From Comamonadaceae bacterium (GTDB lineage: Bacteria > Pseudomonadota > Gammaproteobacteria > Burkholderiales > Burkholderiaceae_C), in contig JAIXRJ010000029.1 in NCBI GenBank assembly GCA_027485235.1, positions 1-42,130 of the forward strand: a DNA stretch of 42,130 nt, read 5' to 3'. Shown here piece by piece: positions 17,575 to 29,003 of the stretch. A program made the translations under genes and the position numbers. Below the pieces are notes generated by a model. The model was not told the DNA's origin. It made no database searches and saw only the letters and a list, made by a program, of their open reading frames with translations. Every line of letters begins with the position of its first letter. Position 1 is the first letter of the stretch.

Positions 17575-18426
17575 TCACTTGCGAACAGCCGGCACCTCGA
17601 TGGGCAAGCCCTCACCGCGCCACATCAGGTACAGCGCCAGTTGCCGCATTTCCACAGCCCCCCAAGGCGGGGTTTCGGCGCGAATTCCAGCATAGCAACT
17701 GCGCAAGCGCCGCTCCAGCGATCCCGGTTTTTGCCATTCCAAACGGTACACCGGGTAGCCATTGGGCTGCCCTTGACTCAGCGGGTCGGTGTACAGGCGT
17801 TGTCCAAAGTTTTGGTCATGGCATTGGGCGCACGACAAATTCATTTGGCCTTGGCGTTGTGCATACAAGGCGGCTCCCGCTTGCCAGTGGCCGCGCGCCG
17901 CACCGCCAATGTCCACCCGCAAGGGCATGCCTTTCGAGGCCTGCGTCACCAGCAAACTCAAGCCCAGCAAGGCATCGGATTCGGGGGGCATGTCAGCCGC
18001 TTGTTGGTGGCGCGTGGTGCATTGGTTGATGCGGTCTTCGAGGTTGAACAGTCGCCCACTGGCGGCATCGATGGCGGGGTAACGCGTGGCGACGCCTTTC
18101 ATGCTGGTGGCCACTGCGCCGTGGCAACTGGCGCACGATTGGCCCTTCGCGGCACTGGGCTGTGCCCAAGCTTGCGCCCCTTGGCTCAGCCACAGTTGTG
18201 CCGGATTGGCAAACTCGTCGGCTTGCAAGGCTTGCACATCCTTGCCCGAATAATGAAGGCCCGATTTGAGCTGCGACAAAGGCAAGCTGCGTGCAGGTGG
18301 CGCTGCAGTTTGCGCAGCGGCGAACCCACTCAACAACGCGAGCAGCACAAAAACCAGCCAGCACAACTGGATCACGGTGCGCACACACCCTGCTGCGGGC
18401 ATCGATGCGAACGCTCTGCTGCCCAT
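17575..18426 (-). CDS. soxA: Sulfur-oxidation cytochrome c SoxA (di-haem type)
   Basis: 283 residues from ATG 18426 (ATG 18402 possible). A signal peptide (hydrophobic core VIQLCWLVFVLLALLSG) ends near AAAQ. Two haem sites CASCH (98-102) and CAQCH (199-203) are present, as is the conserved Cys 244 in RSCYAGIRAETPP, the expected active-site ligand. The C-terminal MRQLALYLMWRGEGLPIEVPAVR fits the SoxA family well. With SoxX it forms the periplasmic SoxXA cytochrome, which oxidatively conjugates a sulfur compound to the SoxY cysteine. Last gene of the six-gene operon, four bases after soxZ. Its stop abuts the recQ stop in the palindrome TGATCA. Confidence 0.93.
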   Translation of the reverse strand: MGSRAFASMPAAGCVRTVIQLCWLVFVLLALLSGFAAAQTAAPPARSLPLSQLKSGLHYSGKDVQALQADEFANPAQLWLSQGAQAWAQPSAAKGQSCASCHGAVATSMKGVATRYPAIDAASGRLFNLEDRINQCTTRHQQAADMPPESDALLGLSLLVTQASKGMPLRVDIGGAARGHWQAGAALYAQRQGQMNLSCAQCHDQNFGQRLYTDPLSQGQPNGYPVYRLEWQKPGSLERRLRSCYAGIRAETPPWGAVEMRQLALYLMWRGEGLPIEVPAVRK

Positions 18427-18430
18427 GCGC

Positions 18431-18772
18431 TCAGGGGGTGCTCTTGGGCAAGACCGGCAGCATTTGCCGCAAGTGGCCTTTGACGCCCCGGTCATCGGTC
18501 CACGCCACATGCATTTCAGCGGTTTGCTCTGCGCGCACAAAAAATTCAAACAAGGGGTTGGCTGAAATCCCCGACGAAGGCTCCACGCGGAACACCTCTT
18601 GCTGGCCCCAGGTGCAGGTCAGTGACTGGATCACGTTGCGCGGCACCAATTTGCCCGACAGGTCTTGCAGATAACCCGTGTCCATGGGGTGTTGCACCAG
18701 CAGACGAACTTTGACCACATCCCCCGCAAGAACGCGCTCAGGCCATTGGATGCGTGCAAATGCCATGGTCAT
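18431..18772 (-). CDS. soxZ: Sulfur carrier partner SoxZ
   Basis: 113 residues from ATG 18772, overlapping the soxY stop as ATGA. It is a small beta-sandwich protein: VVKVRLLVQHPMDTG, PRNVIQSLTCTWGQQEVFRV, SSGISANPLFEFFVRA and the end of the immunoglobulin-like fold VAWTDDRG. No signal peptide, as expected for SoxZ, which is exported in complex with SoxY. It would form the SoxYZ heterodimer that holds sulfur intermediates. The segment SGISANPLFEF matches the usual SoxZ GISxNPyF stretch. No anomaly is seen in SoxZ itself, unlike in SoxY. Confidence 0.92.
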   Translation of the reverse strand: MTMAFARIQWPERVLAGDVVKVRLLVQHPMDTGYLQDLSGKLVPRNVIQSLTCTWGQQEVFRVEPSSGISANPLFEFFVRAEQTAEMHVAWTDDRGVKGHLRQMLPVLPKSTP

Positions 18773-19254
18773 GAAGCGTCGACGCAAGCCGACTCGGTGA
18801 CGATGATGTCCATCTGACCATAACGAAACTCGCCATTGGACAAGCGTGCCAAAGCGACCACCTGCTGGGTGCCCGCCAAGCGCAGCCTGGTGCTGATTTC
18901 GGCGCGTCCGTTCCACGGTCCCAAACGAAAAACAGCCATTTGGGTCACCGGATTGCGCTGAGACAACAGGTACAGGTGCGTCACATGGTCTAGCGGTGTC
19001 ATGGGGCTTTGCACCTGCACCGTGACAGGCACCAAAGTGCCGTTGTCGGCCAACACGGGGGCCACCCATTTCACGTCTTGCTCCAAGACACGAGCGCCCT
19101 GGGTCAGGGGCTCGATCATTTTCGACACGCTCAACAGTTGGCCCGATGCCATGTCTTGAGCCTGGCTGGGCCACAGCTGAACAGCCGCGGCATAAAGACC
19201 GGCCCGCAGCGTCTGCCGCAAGCCTTCGCGACGGGTCAATGTGGGCCACTTCAT
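18769..19254 (-). CDS. soxY: Sulfur carrier SoxY with an atypical C-terminus
   Basis: 161 residues from ATG 19254. The N-terminus MKWPTLTRREGLRQTLRAG looks like a Tat signal, as in SoxY. The body has typical SoxY features: VLADNGTLVPVTVQV, HLYLLSQRNPVTQMAVFRL, ISTRLRLAGTQQVVALARLSNG. Family members usually end in a flexible GGCGG arm whose Cys carries the substrate; here the end is IVTESACVDAS. Cys 157 is kept, but its flanking glycines are not. The protein may therefore present its sulfur to different partners, or serve a related carrier function. It overlaps soxX and soxZ by ATGA at both ends. That it is SoxY-family is clear; that it works as a canonical thiosulfate carrier is not. Confidence 0.88.
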   Translation of the reverse strand: MKWPTLTRREGLRQTLRAGLYAAAVQLWPSQAQDMASGQLLSVSKMIEPLTQGARVLEQDVKWVAPVLADNGTLVPVTVQVQSPMTPLDHVTHLYLLSQRNPVTQMAVFRLGPWNGRAEISTRLRLAGTQQVVALARLSNGEFRYGQMDIIVTESACVDAS

Positions 19255-19661
19255 GGCGTGGCCTTGTTTGGAGAGAACAAGTAACTCAAGATGTCTTCCA
19301 GCCCCTGCGCCGTCAAAATGGTTTGCTCCTGGTAGGGGGTCGCCACTTTGTTCAAACCCTCGGTACTCAAATAGGCGGGCATGATGGTTTGCGGGTTCAA
19401 GCGCCGCGCATCGGCGATGCGCTCGCGGGCTTGGGCCTTTGTGCTGCGCTCGGCCAAACCGACCAAAGACGGACCAAGGGTGCCCCCCACAGGCAAACCC
19501 TGCACTTGGTGGCACAGCACACAGCCGCTGTCTTGTCTTTGCAGTAGCAAGGCTTTGCCCCGCTCCGGCGAGGCCAAACTGACGGTCCCTGGCGTTTGCG
19601 CAGCGGCCCAGCCAGCGCTGCACGCCAAAGCCCAAACCCGCGCCCAGCCCAGCACCGTCAT
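19251..19661 (-). CDS. soxX: Sulfur-oxidation cytochrome c SoxX
   Basis: 136 residues with a signal peptide (about 1-21, ending AAAQ). It has one haem site CVLCH (47-51) and an axial Met in NPQTIMPAY (Met 94), followed by LTAQGLEDILSYL. It is a mono-haem class I cytochrome and pairs with SoxA in the periplasm. ATG 19661 overlaps the stop of the molybdenum-enzyme large-subunit gene (ATGA). It is the first sox gene of the operon; soxB, soxC and soxD are not in the window. Confidence 0.92.
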   Translation of the reverse strand: MTVLGWARVWALACSAGWAAAQTPGTVSLASPERGKALLLQRQDSGCVLCHQVQGLPVGGTLGPSLVGLAERSTKAQARERIADARRLNPQTIMPAYLSTEGLNKVATPYQEQTILTAQGLEDILSYLFSPNKATP

Positions 19662-21826
19662 GCCCGTGCCAAAGTCAAACCATGGTTTTTCAAAGGCAAG
19701 CTGCGGATGCGTTTGCCCAAAGCGGCTGAAATGGCGTTGGCCACCGCGGGCGCCAAAGGCGCTTGAGCGGGCTCGCCCACCCCGCCCCAGAAGCCACCCG
19801 TGGGCGCGATCACCACCTCGACCTTGGGCATTTCGTTCAAACGCATCATGCGGTAATCGTGGAAGTTCGATTGCTCCACACGACCGTCCTTGATGGTGTT
19901 TTCACCCCAGAAGATGGCGGTCAAACCGTGCACCACGCTGCCCTGGAACTGGGCCACGATGTTGTCGGGGTTGACGGCATAACCGGGGTCAATGCCGATC
20001 ACGATGCGGTGGATCTTGACCTCGTTTTTGGCGTTGATGGAAACATCACACACACAAGCGGTCCAGCTGCCATAACCGTCGGTGGCGGCCACGCCCCGGA
20101 ACACCCCCGGCGCCGGTTTTTTGTCCCACCCGGCCGCTTGGGTCACGGCCAACAAGATGGCACGGTCGCGGTTGGCTTTTTCATTGTTGGGCAGCATGCC
20201 CAAGCGGTATTGAACCGGGTCTTGCGCTGCAGCCTGGGCCATCTCGTCAATGAAGCACTCACGCCCAAACGGGTTTTGTGAATGCCCCACGGTGCGCCAA
20301 AAACCCACCGGCACATTGGTGTTGCGCTGGGCATAGTCCACCAAGGTGTTGGGGATGTCATAGGGGTGGTCGTTGAAGCTGGCCACGGCCTGACCGTCCA
20401 CGCCTCTGGGCAAGGGCAGTTTCAGCAAAGTGGCCAAGATGGATGGGGCACTGACACGGATATGCAGCGCCTCGGCTTTGCCTGTGGTACTCAAACCCGC
20501 CTTGAAACGCATCAGACTGGCTGGACGGTACAAGCCGTGCTGGATTTCCTCTTCGCGAGACCACAGCATTTTGATGGGCTTACCAGGCATGGCCTTGGCA
20601 ATCGCAACGGCTTGGCGTGTGAAGTCTTGCGGGCTTTTGCGCCCAAGACCCCCACCCAATTGCATGGGGTGCACTTTCACATTGGCCTGGGGCACGCCCG
20701 CTGTCGCCGCCGCCACGGCCAAGGTGGATTCTGGGTTTTGTGTCGAGCACCACACATCGAGTTGCTCGCCCTGCAACCAAGCGGTGCACACCATGGGCTC
20801 CATGGTGGCGTGCGCCAAATAAGGCGTGAAGTACTCGGCCTCGATGACCTTGGCAGACTTGCTCAGCGCATCAGCTGTATTGCCGTCGTTGCGGGCCACC
20901 GCCAGTTCTGGCTGCTCCATACCGGCTTTGAAGTGGGCCATGATGGCGGCACTGCTCAAGGTGCCGTGCTCGCCCACATCCCAGTCCACCGCCACATCGC
21001 GCAGCGCTTCTTTGGCGCGCCACCAGTTGTCGGCCACCACGGCCACAAAGGTGCCCAAATTCAGCACCTTGACGATGCCCCTGCGGTTTTCCACCTTGGA
21101 GGCGTCCATGCTTTTGATGGTGCCGTTGAACACCGGGCTAGCCGCAATGGCCGCGTGCAGCATGCCCGGCACTTGTGCGTCGATGCCGTACTTCACACGG
21201 CCGGTCACGATGTCGGGAATGTCCACACGCGGGATGGACTTGCCGATCAATGTCCAGTCCTTGGGGTCTTTGAGCTTGACGTCTTTGGGGGCTTCCAGTT
21301 TGGCAGCCGCTGCCGCCAGCTTGCCGTAACTGAGCGTCCGCTTGCTGGGCACATGGGTGACCTTGCTGAGCGCTGCCTTGCACTCGCTGGCTGGCACGCC
21401 CCACTGCTGGGCAGCGGCGGCAATCAACATCTCGCGCCCGGTGGCCCCGGCTTTGCGCAGGTATTCCTGCGAATTGCGGATGGTGCGGCTGCCCACCGAA
21501 GCCATGTCGCCATAAGCGCGTTTGGTGCGCAGGTTTTCATGGGCTGTGGCGTACTCGACGCGCACTTTCTTCCAGTCGGCTTCCAACTCCTCGGCAATCA
21601 TCATGGGCGCAGAAGTCATGCTGCCTTGGCCCATTTCTGCGCGGGCGTAGCGGATGACGATGGTGTCGTTGGGCTCGATTTCGACCCACACATTGAGCTG
21701 CGGCGTTGCAGCCGCTTGTGCGCTTTGTGGCACGAAAAATCCCATCGACAAGCCCGCCGTGGCGGTGCTGGAAATCTTCAAGAAATGGCGGCGGTCCATG
21801 CCGGAGCTCAGTTCTGGGGTGTTCAT
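19658..21826 (-). CDS. Periplasmic molybdenum hydroxylase, large (molybdopterin) subunit, IorB-like
   Basis: 722 residues from ATG 21826. A Tat signal, [20 protein letters not shown] ending SAQA, marks export in folded form with cofactor. The rest is a xanthine-oxidase-family large subunit of the isoquinoline 1-oxidoreductase/membrane aldehyde dehydrogenase type: [52 protein letters not shown], and [19 protein letters not shown], where the Glu near residue 684 is the expected catalytic base. Such enzymes hydroxylate heterocycles or oxidise aldehydes and pass electrons through [2Fe-2S] clusters to a cytochrome. The small subunit is encoded just upstream and soxX just downstream, both with ATGA overlaps. 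The real substrate is unknown; it is not SoxC, which belongs to the sulfite-oxidase family. Confidence 0.9.
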   Translation of the reverse strand: MNTPELSSGMDRRHFLKISSTATAGLSMGFFVPQSAQAAATPQLNVWVEIEPNDTIVIRYARAEMGQGSMTSAPMMIAEELEADWKKVRVEYATAHENLRTKRAYGDMASVGSRTIRNSQEYLRKAGATGREMLIAAAAQQWGVPASECKAALSKVTHVPSKRTLSYGKLAAAAAKLEAPKDVKLKDPKDWTLIGKSIPRVDIPDIVTGRVKYGIDAQVPGMLHAAIAASPVFNGTIKSMDASKVENRRGIVKVLNLGTFVAVVADNWWRAKEALRDVAVDWDVGEHGTLSSAAIMAHFKAGMEQPELAVARNDGNTADALSKSAKVIEAEYFTPYLAHATMEPMVCTAWLQGEQLDVWCSTQNPESTLAVAAATAGVPQANVKVHPMQLGGGLGRKSPQDFTRQAVAIAKAMPGKPIKMLWSREEEIQHGLYRPASLMRFKAGLSTTGKAEALHIRVSAPSILATLLKLPLPRGVDGQAVASFNDHPYDIPNTLVDYAQRNTNVPVGFWRTVGHSQNPFGRECFIDEMAQAAAQDPVQYRLGMLPNNEKANRDRAILLAVTQAAGWDKKPAPGVFRGVAATDGYGSWTACVCDVSINAKNEVKIHRIVIGIDPGYAVNPDNIVAQFQGSVVHGLTAIFWGENTIKDGRVEQSNFHDYRMMRLNEMPKVEVVIAPTGGFWGGVGEPAQAPLAPAVANAISAALGKRIRSLPLKNHGLTLARA

Positions 21827-22281
21827 GCGCGGGTCCCTTTCTTGGCGGCGGCGTGGATGGCGCTGCGGATGCGTGCATAGGTGCCACAACGGCAGATATT
21901 GGTCATCGCGGCATCGATGTCTTCATCGGTGGGTTTGGGCTTTTTCTTGAGCAAGGCCACCGCCGCAAGCATCTGCCCACCTTGGCAATAACCGCACTGG
22001 GGCACTTGGTGGTCGATCCAGGCTTGCTGCACCGCGTGCAAGCGGCCCTTGTCGGCCAGGCCTTCGATGGTGATGACCTTTTGCCCCGAAGCGCCCGAAA
22101 CCGGGTAAACACAAGAGCGCACCGGCTCGCCATTGAGCAGCACCGTGCACGAGCCACATTGGGCCACGCCACAGCCAAACTTGGGGCCTTTGATGTCGAG
22201 CTCATCGCGCAAAGCCCACAACAGGGGCATTTCCGGCTCGACATCCAGCGCGTGGGATTTGCCGTTGACGTTCAGTTTCAT
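21823..22281 (-). CDS. Molybdenum hydroxylase small subunit with two [2Fe-2S] clusters, IorA-like
   Basis: 152 residues from ATG 22281 (AAGGAG nine bases upstream, the best ribosome binding site of the operon). The N-terminal plant-ferredoxin-like domain has [15 protein letters not shown] and a fourth Cys in VRSCVYP. The C-terminal helical domain has CGYCQGG and [15 protein letters not shown]. It has no signal, so it would be exported together with its Tat-dependent large subunit. It relays electrons from the molybdenum centre to an outside acceptor. First gene of the operon that continues into soxXYZA; the 197 bases upstream should hold its promoter, but no convincing -35/-10 pair was found. 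Confidence 0.92.
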   Translation of the reverse strand: MKLNVNGKSHALDVEPEMPLLWALRDELDIKGPKFGCGVAQCGSCTVLLNGEPVRSCVYPVSGASGQKVITIEGLADKGRLHAVQQAWIDHQVPQCGYCQGGQMLAAVALLKKKPKPTDEDIDAAMTNICRCGTYARIRSAIHAAAKKGTRA

Positions 22282-22478
22282 GACGGGGGACTCCTTGTGT
22301 GCTCAGCAACAGCTTTGCACTGTGGCGAGAAGCCTCCTTTTGTGCAACCGGAAAACAACCCAAAGCTGGCAAAACAGCCCTCACCAAGTCACATCCGAGA
22401 CTTTTGCTTCGAGCACTTCTAAGGGCAAGTGGCGGGCCTGCATTTAAAAACCCATCGGTGGCATGTCGCCCCCAACCC

Positions 22479-23555
22479 TCACGCCACCTGAATCGCCCCC
22501 CGCCGAATCTGGTCGCGCTCCAGGCTTTCAAACAGCGCTTTAAAGTTGCCTTCGCCAAAGCCTTCGTCGGCTTTGCGCTGGATGAATTCAAAGAACACCG
22601 GGCCCAGCAAGGTCTGGCTGAAGATTTGCAGCAACAAACGCTTCTCGCCCTTGGCGGTGGAGCCGTCCATCAAAATGCCACGCGCCTGCAGCTCGGCCAC
22701 GGGCTCGCCATGGCCCGGCAGGCGTTCTTCGAGCATCTCGTAATAGATGTCGTTGGGCGCGGTCATGAGCGGGATGCCCGCCATCTGCAGCGCGTCCACG
22801 CTTTTCAAAAGGTCATCGGTCAGCAGCGCGATGTGCTGGATGCCTTCGCCATTGAACTGCATCAAGAATTCTTCGATCTGGCCACCGGTCTTGCCCGACT
22901 CTTCGTTCAGCGGGATGCGGATCATGCCGTCCGGGGCCATCATGGCTTGGCTGGTCAGACCCGTGTAATCGCCCTTGATGTCAAAGCAGCGAATCTCTTT
23001 GAAGTTGAACAGCTTTTCGTAAAAACCGCTCCAGTACGCCATGCGCCCTTTGTAGACGTTGTGCGTCATGTGGTCGATGCGCTTGAGGCCGTGGCCCGGC
23101 GGGTGGCGGTCCACGCCGCCGATGAATTTAAAGTCGATGTCGTAGATGCTTTTGCCGTCTTCGAAGCGGTCGATCAAATACAAGGGCGCGCCGCCAATGC
23201 CCTTGATGGCGGGCAGGCGCAGTTCCATGGGGCCGGTGGGCACGTCCACCGGTTGGGCGCCCAACTCGAGGGCGCGCGCATACGCCAAGTGCGAGTCCTT
23301 CACCCGAAACGCCAGCGCACAAGCACACGGCCCGTGCTCGGCGGCAAAGTAACCGGCCAGGCTTTTGGGCTCGCGGTTAACGATGAAGTTGATGTCGCCC
23401 TGGCGGTAGAGCACCACGTCTTTGGATCGGTGCTTGGCCACGAGCGAGAAGCCCATCTGCTCGAACAGCGGCTCCAGGGTGTGGGCGGTGGGGGATGCAA
23501 ACTCGACGAACTCGAAGCCGCACAGGCCCATGGGGTTGTCAAACAAATCGGTCAT
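22479..23555 (-). CDS. hppD: 4-hydroxyphenylpyruvate dioxygenase
   Basis: 358 residues from ATG 23555, preceded by GGAGA. It is a double vicinal-oxygen-chelate fold. The three non-haem iron ligands are readable: His of RIDHMTHNV (about 161), His of [11 protein letters not shown] (about 241) and Glu of [11 protein letters not shown] (about 320). HPPD converts 4-hydroxyphenylpyruvate to homogentisate in tyrosine breakdown. The genes for the next steps (hmgA, fahA) are not in the window. The upstream 227 bases to the DUF3297 gene hold no recognised site. Full length for the family. Confidence 0.96.
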   Translation of the reverse strand: MTDLFDNPMGLCGFEFVEFASPTAHTLEPLFEQMGFSLVAKHRSKDVVLYRQGDINFIVNREPKSLAGYFAAEHGPCACALAFRVKDSHLAYARALELGAQPVDVPTGPMELRLPAIKGIGGAPLYLIDRFEDGKSIYDIDFKFIGGVDRHPPGHGLKRIDHMTHNVYKGRMAYWSGFYEKLFNFKEIRCFDIKGDYTGLTSQAMMAPDGMIRIPLNEESGKTGGQIEEFLMQFNGEGIQHIALLTDDLLKSVDALQMAGIPLMTAPNDIYYEMLEERLPGHGEPVAELQARGILMDGSTAKGEKRLLLQIFSQTLLGPVFFEFIQRKADEGFGEGNFKALFESLERDQIRRGAIQVA

Positions 23556-23782
23556 GTCATTCTCCAGTGAACAGCAAGGCCGCGCTGCAGGATGAGCGCG
23601 ACCCGAATTGAAATCGGTCAAGCAAAAAGAAGGGGGATTTAGAGAGCCTGCGGCGGTGCGCAAGGCTTGCCCCGCGTGCTGCGCGCGAGGTGGATGCCGA
23701 AAATCAAAACCTGGATGGACATGGGCCGATTGTGATGGGGCTGCAGTGGCTTGGCAAGCGGCCACCCAGCCCAGCGTCCCGC

Positions 23783-24031
23783 TCAGCGGTAAAAGGCTTC
23801 GACCTTGCCCTTGAGTTTGATCAGCAAGGGCTGGCCTTTGCGGTCCAGCGTTTTGCCCGCAGGCACCCGCACCCAGCCTTCGCTGATGCAGTAAGCCTCG
23901 ACATCGTTGCGCTCTTGGCCATTGAAGCGGATACCGATTTCGTGCTCAAAAACGGCGCGGTTGTGAAAAGGGCTGCGCGGGTCGATCGACAACTGATCGG
24001 GCAATTCGGGACGCTGTTGGGCTTCGGTCAT
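23783..24031 (-). CDS. DUF3297 family protein
   Basis: 82 residues from ATG 24031 ([20 protein letters not shown]). It is a small, strongly conserved proteobacterial protein of unknown function, recognised by [38 protein letters not shown] and [18 protein letters not shown]. No signal peptide or membrane segment; probably cytoplasmic. It has its own short unit between hppD and the divergent Hsp70 gene. An upstream in-frame TTG at 24043 is a weaker start. Confidence 0.9.
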   Translation of the reverse strand: MTEAQQRPELPDQLSIDPRSPFHNRAVFEHEIGIRFNGQERNDVEAYCISEGWVRVPAGKTLDRKGQPLLIKLKGKVEAFYR

Positions 24032-24206
24032 GGTGTGCTTCAAAGTGGTCGTTCAAACAACTGTCGATTTTCCATGATTTGAGGTTCGCCCCCCTTCGAT
24101 CATCGGCACGGGGTGGCACAATCGCCGCTTCCCAAAAACACCCTACCCCCGAGTGCCTGTGTGCCCCGCAGGGTTACATCGCCTGTGTGCTTCGTTTTTC
24201 TTCCCT

Positions 24207-25460
24207 ATGACCTCTGACCTTTCTGGCACGCTCGGCATTGATTTCGGCACCTCCAACTCGGCCATCGCCTGGGCACCTGCTCAAGGCACAGCGCAGTTGA
24301 TTGCGCTGGAAGGCGATACGCTGGCCATGCCCACGGCCGTGTTCTTCAACGCCGAAGACTGCAGCACGCATTTCGGTCGTGAGGCGGTTGGCCACTATTT
24401 GGCAGGAACACAAGGCCGCTTGATGCGCTCGCTCAAAAGCCTGTTGGGCAGCCCCTTGCTGCATGAGACCACGCTGGTCAATCTACAACCGATCAGCTTT
24501 CAGAAGATCATCGAGACTTTTTTGACCGCCTTGCGCGATCGCGCCACCCAGGCACTGGGCTTTGCGCCGACTCGGGTGGTGATGGGTCGCCCCGTGCATT
24601 TTGTGGACGATGACGCAGAGCGTGACGCCCAGGCCGAAGCCTCTTTGCGCCAAGCGGCCAGGGCCGTGGGTTTTGAGACCGTCTCATTCCAATTGGAGCC
24701 GATCGCGGCGGCGCTGGAATATGATCGGCGCTTGGCGCAGGACAGCACCGTGCTGGTGGTGGACTTAGGGGGTGGCACCTCCGACTTCAGCGTGGTGCGC
24801 TTGGGGCCCGAGCGCCTGCACAAAGCCGACCGCAACGCCGACATCCTGGCCACCACGGGCGTGCACATTGGCGGCACCGATTACGACCAAAAACTCAGCC
24901 TGGCACAGGTCATGCCGCTGCTGGGTTACCGACATCTGGGACCGCAGCAACGCGAAGTGCCCAGCGGCGTGTTCTTTGACCTGGCAACCTGGCATTTGAT
25001 CCACTGGCAGTACCAGCCCAAGGCCATCGCCCACGCCAAAACCCTGCGCAGCAACTACACCGACACCCGCCTGCACGAGCGCTTGATGCAGGTGCTGACC
25101 GAACGCCACGGCCACCACATCGCGCACGAAGTGGAGCAAGCCAAGATCCGTTGTTCGGTCAGTGACGCCAGCACGGCCATCGACCTGTCGGTCATCGACC
25201 GTGAATTAGGCGCCAATTTGTGCGTGGCCGACTTGCCAAACCAACTGTCCGAGTTGCTGGCGCGCACCGTGGCCTGTGCGCAAGATTGCGTGCGCCAAGC
25301 CGGTTTGCGCGATGCGCAGATCGACGCGATTTACCTCACAGGCGGTTCGTCGGCGCTGCGCGCTTTCCAGCGCCGCTTGCAGGCGGCTTTTCCGGGGGTG
25401 CCTTTGGTGGAAGGCGATTTGTTTGGCGGCGTGGCCCTGGGCCTGACGTACAGCCGCTGA
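24207..25460 (+). CDS. Short Hsp70-family chaperone (YegD-like)
   Basis: 417 residues from ATG 24207. The actin-like ATPase domain is complete: phosphate-1 motif LGIDFGTSNSAIAW, connect region RVVMGRPVHF and LEPIAAALEYD, phosphate-2 motif VVDLGGGTSDFSVVRLG and adenosine motif IYLTGGSSALRAFQ. The C-terminal substrate-binding and lid domains of DnaK are absent, as in the YegD group of about 450 residues. It is probably an ATP-binding chaperone-like protein with unknown clients. An earlier in-frame ATG at 24153 would add 18 residues unlike the family. A possible -10 element, CACAAT at 24117-24122, lies upstream. It stands alone, followed by a 310-base gap. Confidence 0.9.
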   Translation: MTSDLSGTLGIDFGTSNSAIAWAPAQGTAQLIALEGDTLAMPTAVFFNAEDCSTHFGREAVGHYLAGTQGRLMRSLKSLLGSPLLHETTLVNLQPISFQKIIETFLTALRDRATQALGFAPTRVVMGRPVHFVDDDAERDAQAEASLRQAARAVGFETVSFQLEPIAAALEYDRRLAQDSTVLVVDLGGGTSDFSVVRLGPERLHKADRNADILATTGVHIGGTDYDQKLSLAQVMPLLGYRHLGPQQREVPSGVFFDLATWHLIHWQYQPKAIAHAKTLRSNYTDTRLHERLMQVLTERHGHHIAHEVEQAKIRCSVSDASTAIDLSVIDRELGANLCVADLPNQLSELLARTVACAQDCVRQAGLRDAQIDAIYLTGGSSALRAFQRRLQAAFPGVPLVEGDLFGGVALGLTYSR

Positions 25461-25770
25461 TCAGCCTCGATCAGCGCTGGCCAGGCAGGTCATAAGGCAC
25501 TCAGATCAAACCTGCGTGGCTTTTTCAAACGACCCCAACGGTGTTTGGACCGTCCTTGAGCCGCCCTTGGCGGTTTGCGCAAAATCGCGCACAGAGTGCT
25601 GCTCCCACGAACCCAATACCCAAGCCCAAGTCGGACTAAGGCCTCGCGCGCGCTGGGCGTGGTACGCCCCTTGCAAAACACCGCTACACCCGCCGTGTTG
25701 ATTTCAGCCACAAAGACGGCCGCATGGTTGAAATTCAAACATGCGGCCGGATCAATGGGCCGTTAACGCA
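25461..25770. other. Non-coding stretch between the convergent Hsp70 and icd genes
   Basis: No gene is supported here. It holds a small hairpin CCGCC-CTT-GGCGG at 25561-25573 followed by TTTG, a possible weak end for the Hsp70 transcript. It also holds a REP-like unit at 25589-25610 (GCAC-AGA-GTGC, then TGCTCCCACGA) whose tail resembles the REP-like elements elsewhere in the window, and the strong hairpin at 25718-25748. Confidence 0.6.
25718..25748 (-). terminator. Hairpin terminator downstream of icd
   Basis: GGCCGCATG (25718-25726) pairs perfectly with CATGCGGCC (25740-25748), and the loop itself can pair TTG with CAA. On the minus strand it starts 23 bases after the icd stop and is followed by GTCTTTGTGG. 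The short T-run makes it a moderate intrinsic terminator; it could also protect the mRNA 3' end. Confidence 0.6.
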
Positions 25771-28008
<2,238 letters not shown>

Positions 28009-28209
28009 GGATCGTCTCGTCTTCAAGGATGTGAAAAAAGAATGCGCGCTCGGCGGTGTGTCGAACAGATTCGGAAAAACGCCCTTTTAAGGCGAATTGA
28101 GCCGAGACTTTATCTCAAATGCTGCCCGGTTTGGCTGACAAACGTCCACATTCGGCCACCCTGTCCGGGCCTGACTGCAGCTGGGCGATTAAACTGGCTG
28201 GCCTCGAAC

Positions 28210-28236
28210 GGTGGCCAGACCCCTGGTCTGGCCACC
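28210..28236. repeat. Perfect 12-bp inverted repeat before the yebC-type gene
   Basis: GGTGGCCAGACC (28210-28221), loop CCT, GGTCTGGCCACC (28225-28236). It lies 53 bases before the yebC-type start in the 281-bp icd/yebC divergent region. It has no T-tract on either side and no REP tail. It could be an mRNA leader hairpin, an operator or a local repeat remnant. Confidence 0.7.
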
Positions 28237-28289
28237 GATGACCCGGCCACCACCCCTTGAGCGTGGCCACCCACCTAGAAAGACTCCCC

Positions 28290-29003
28290 ATGGGCGCGCA
28301 ATGGAAAGCCAAAGGCAAAGCACAAGCCGCAGATGCCAGAGGTAAATTGTTTGGCCGTCTGGCCAAGGACATCATGATCGCGGCGCGCAACGGCGCTGAC
28401 CCTTCGGCCAACTCGCGCCTGCGCCTGGTGGTGGAGCAGGCCCGCAAAGTGTCCATGCCCAAAGAAACGCTGGAACGCGCGATCAAAAAAGGCGCGGGCC
28501 TGCTGGGCGATGCGGTCAGCTTTGAGCGCGTGATTTACGAAGGCTTTGCGCCGCACCAAGTGCCGGTGATGATCGAGGTGCTGACCGACAACGTGAACCG
28601 CAGCGCTTCTGAAATGCGCGTGCTGTTTCGCAAAGGTCAGCAGGGCACCTCGGGCTCGGTGTCCTGGGACTTTGACCATGTGGGTTTCATCGAAGCCGAA
28701 CCCGCCCAAGCCGGGGCCGACCCCGAACTGGCCGCCATCGAAGCCGGTGCGCAAGATTTTGAGCCGGCCAATGAAGACGGCGTGACGGTGTTCATCACCG
28801 AGGCCAGCGACCTGGACCTGGTCAGCCGCGCCCTGCCCGAACACGGCTTCACCGTGGTGGCGGCCAAGCTGGGCTACAAACCCAAAAACCCGGTGGATCC
28901 GGCCAAGCTGAGCGCTGAGCAACTCGAAGAAGTCGAAGCCTTTTTAGGGGCCATCGACAACAACGACGATGTGCAAAACGTGTTTGTGGGACTGCTGGGC
29001 TAA
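28290..29003 (+). CDS. yebC: YebC/PmpR family regulator (TACO1-like)
   Basis: 237 residues from ATG 28290. The hallmark N-terminus is [29 protein letters not shown] (family: W..IkhkK...D.kRgKiftKL.reI..Aar). It is followed by [53 protein letters not shown] and [18 protein letters not shown]. Members bind DNA or help ribosomes translate proline-rich stretches. The first residues ([18 protein letters not shown]) deviate slightly from the common MAGHSKWANIKHRK start, as in the second YebC paralogue of many proteobacteria. The shorter start is chosen over 28257 because of this motif. Confidence 0.92.
   Translation: MGAQWKAKGKAQAADARGKLFGRLAKDIMIAARNGADPSANSRLRLVVEQARKVSMPKETLERAIKKGAGLLGDAVSFERVIYEGFAPHQVPVMIEVLTDNVNRSASEMRVLFRKGQQGTSGSVSWDFDHVGFIEAEPAQAGADPELAAIEAGAQDFEPANEDGVTVFITEASDLDLVSRALPEHGFTVVAAKLGYKPKNPVDPAKLSAEQLEEVEAFLGAIDNNDDVQNVFVGLLG

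Noticed and set aside
20282..21880. 532-codon open frame antisense to the molybdenum hydroxylase
   Set aside because: Composition is typical of a mirror frame, and the minus strand shows clear family motifs.
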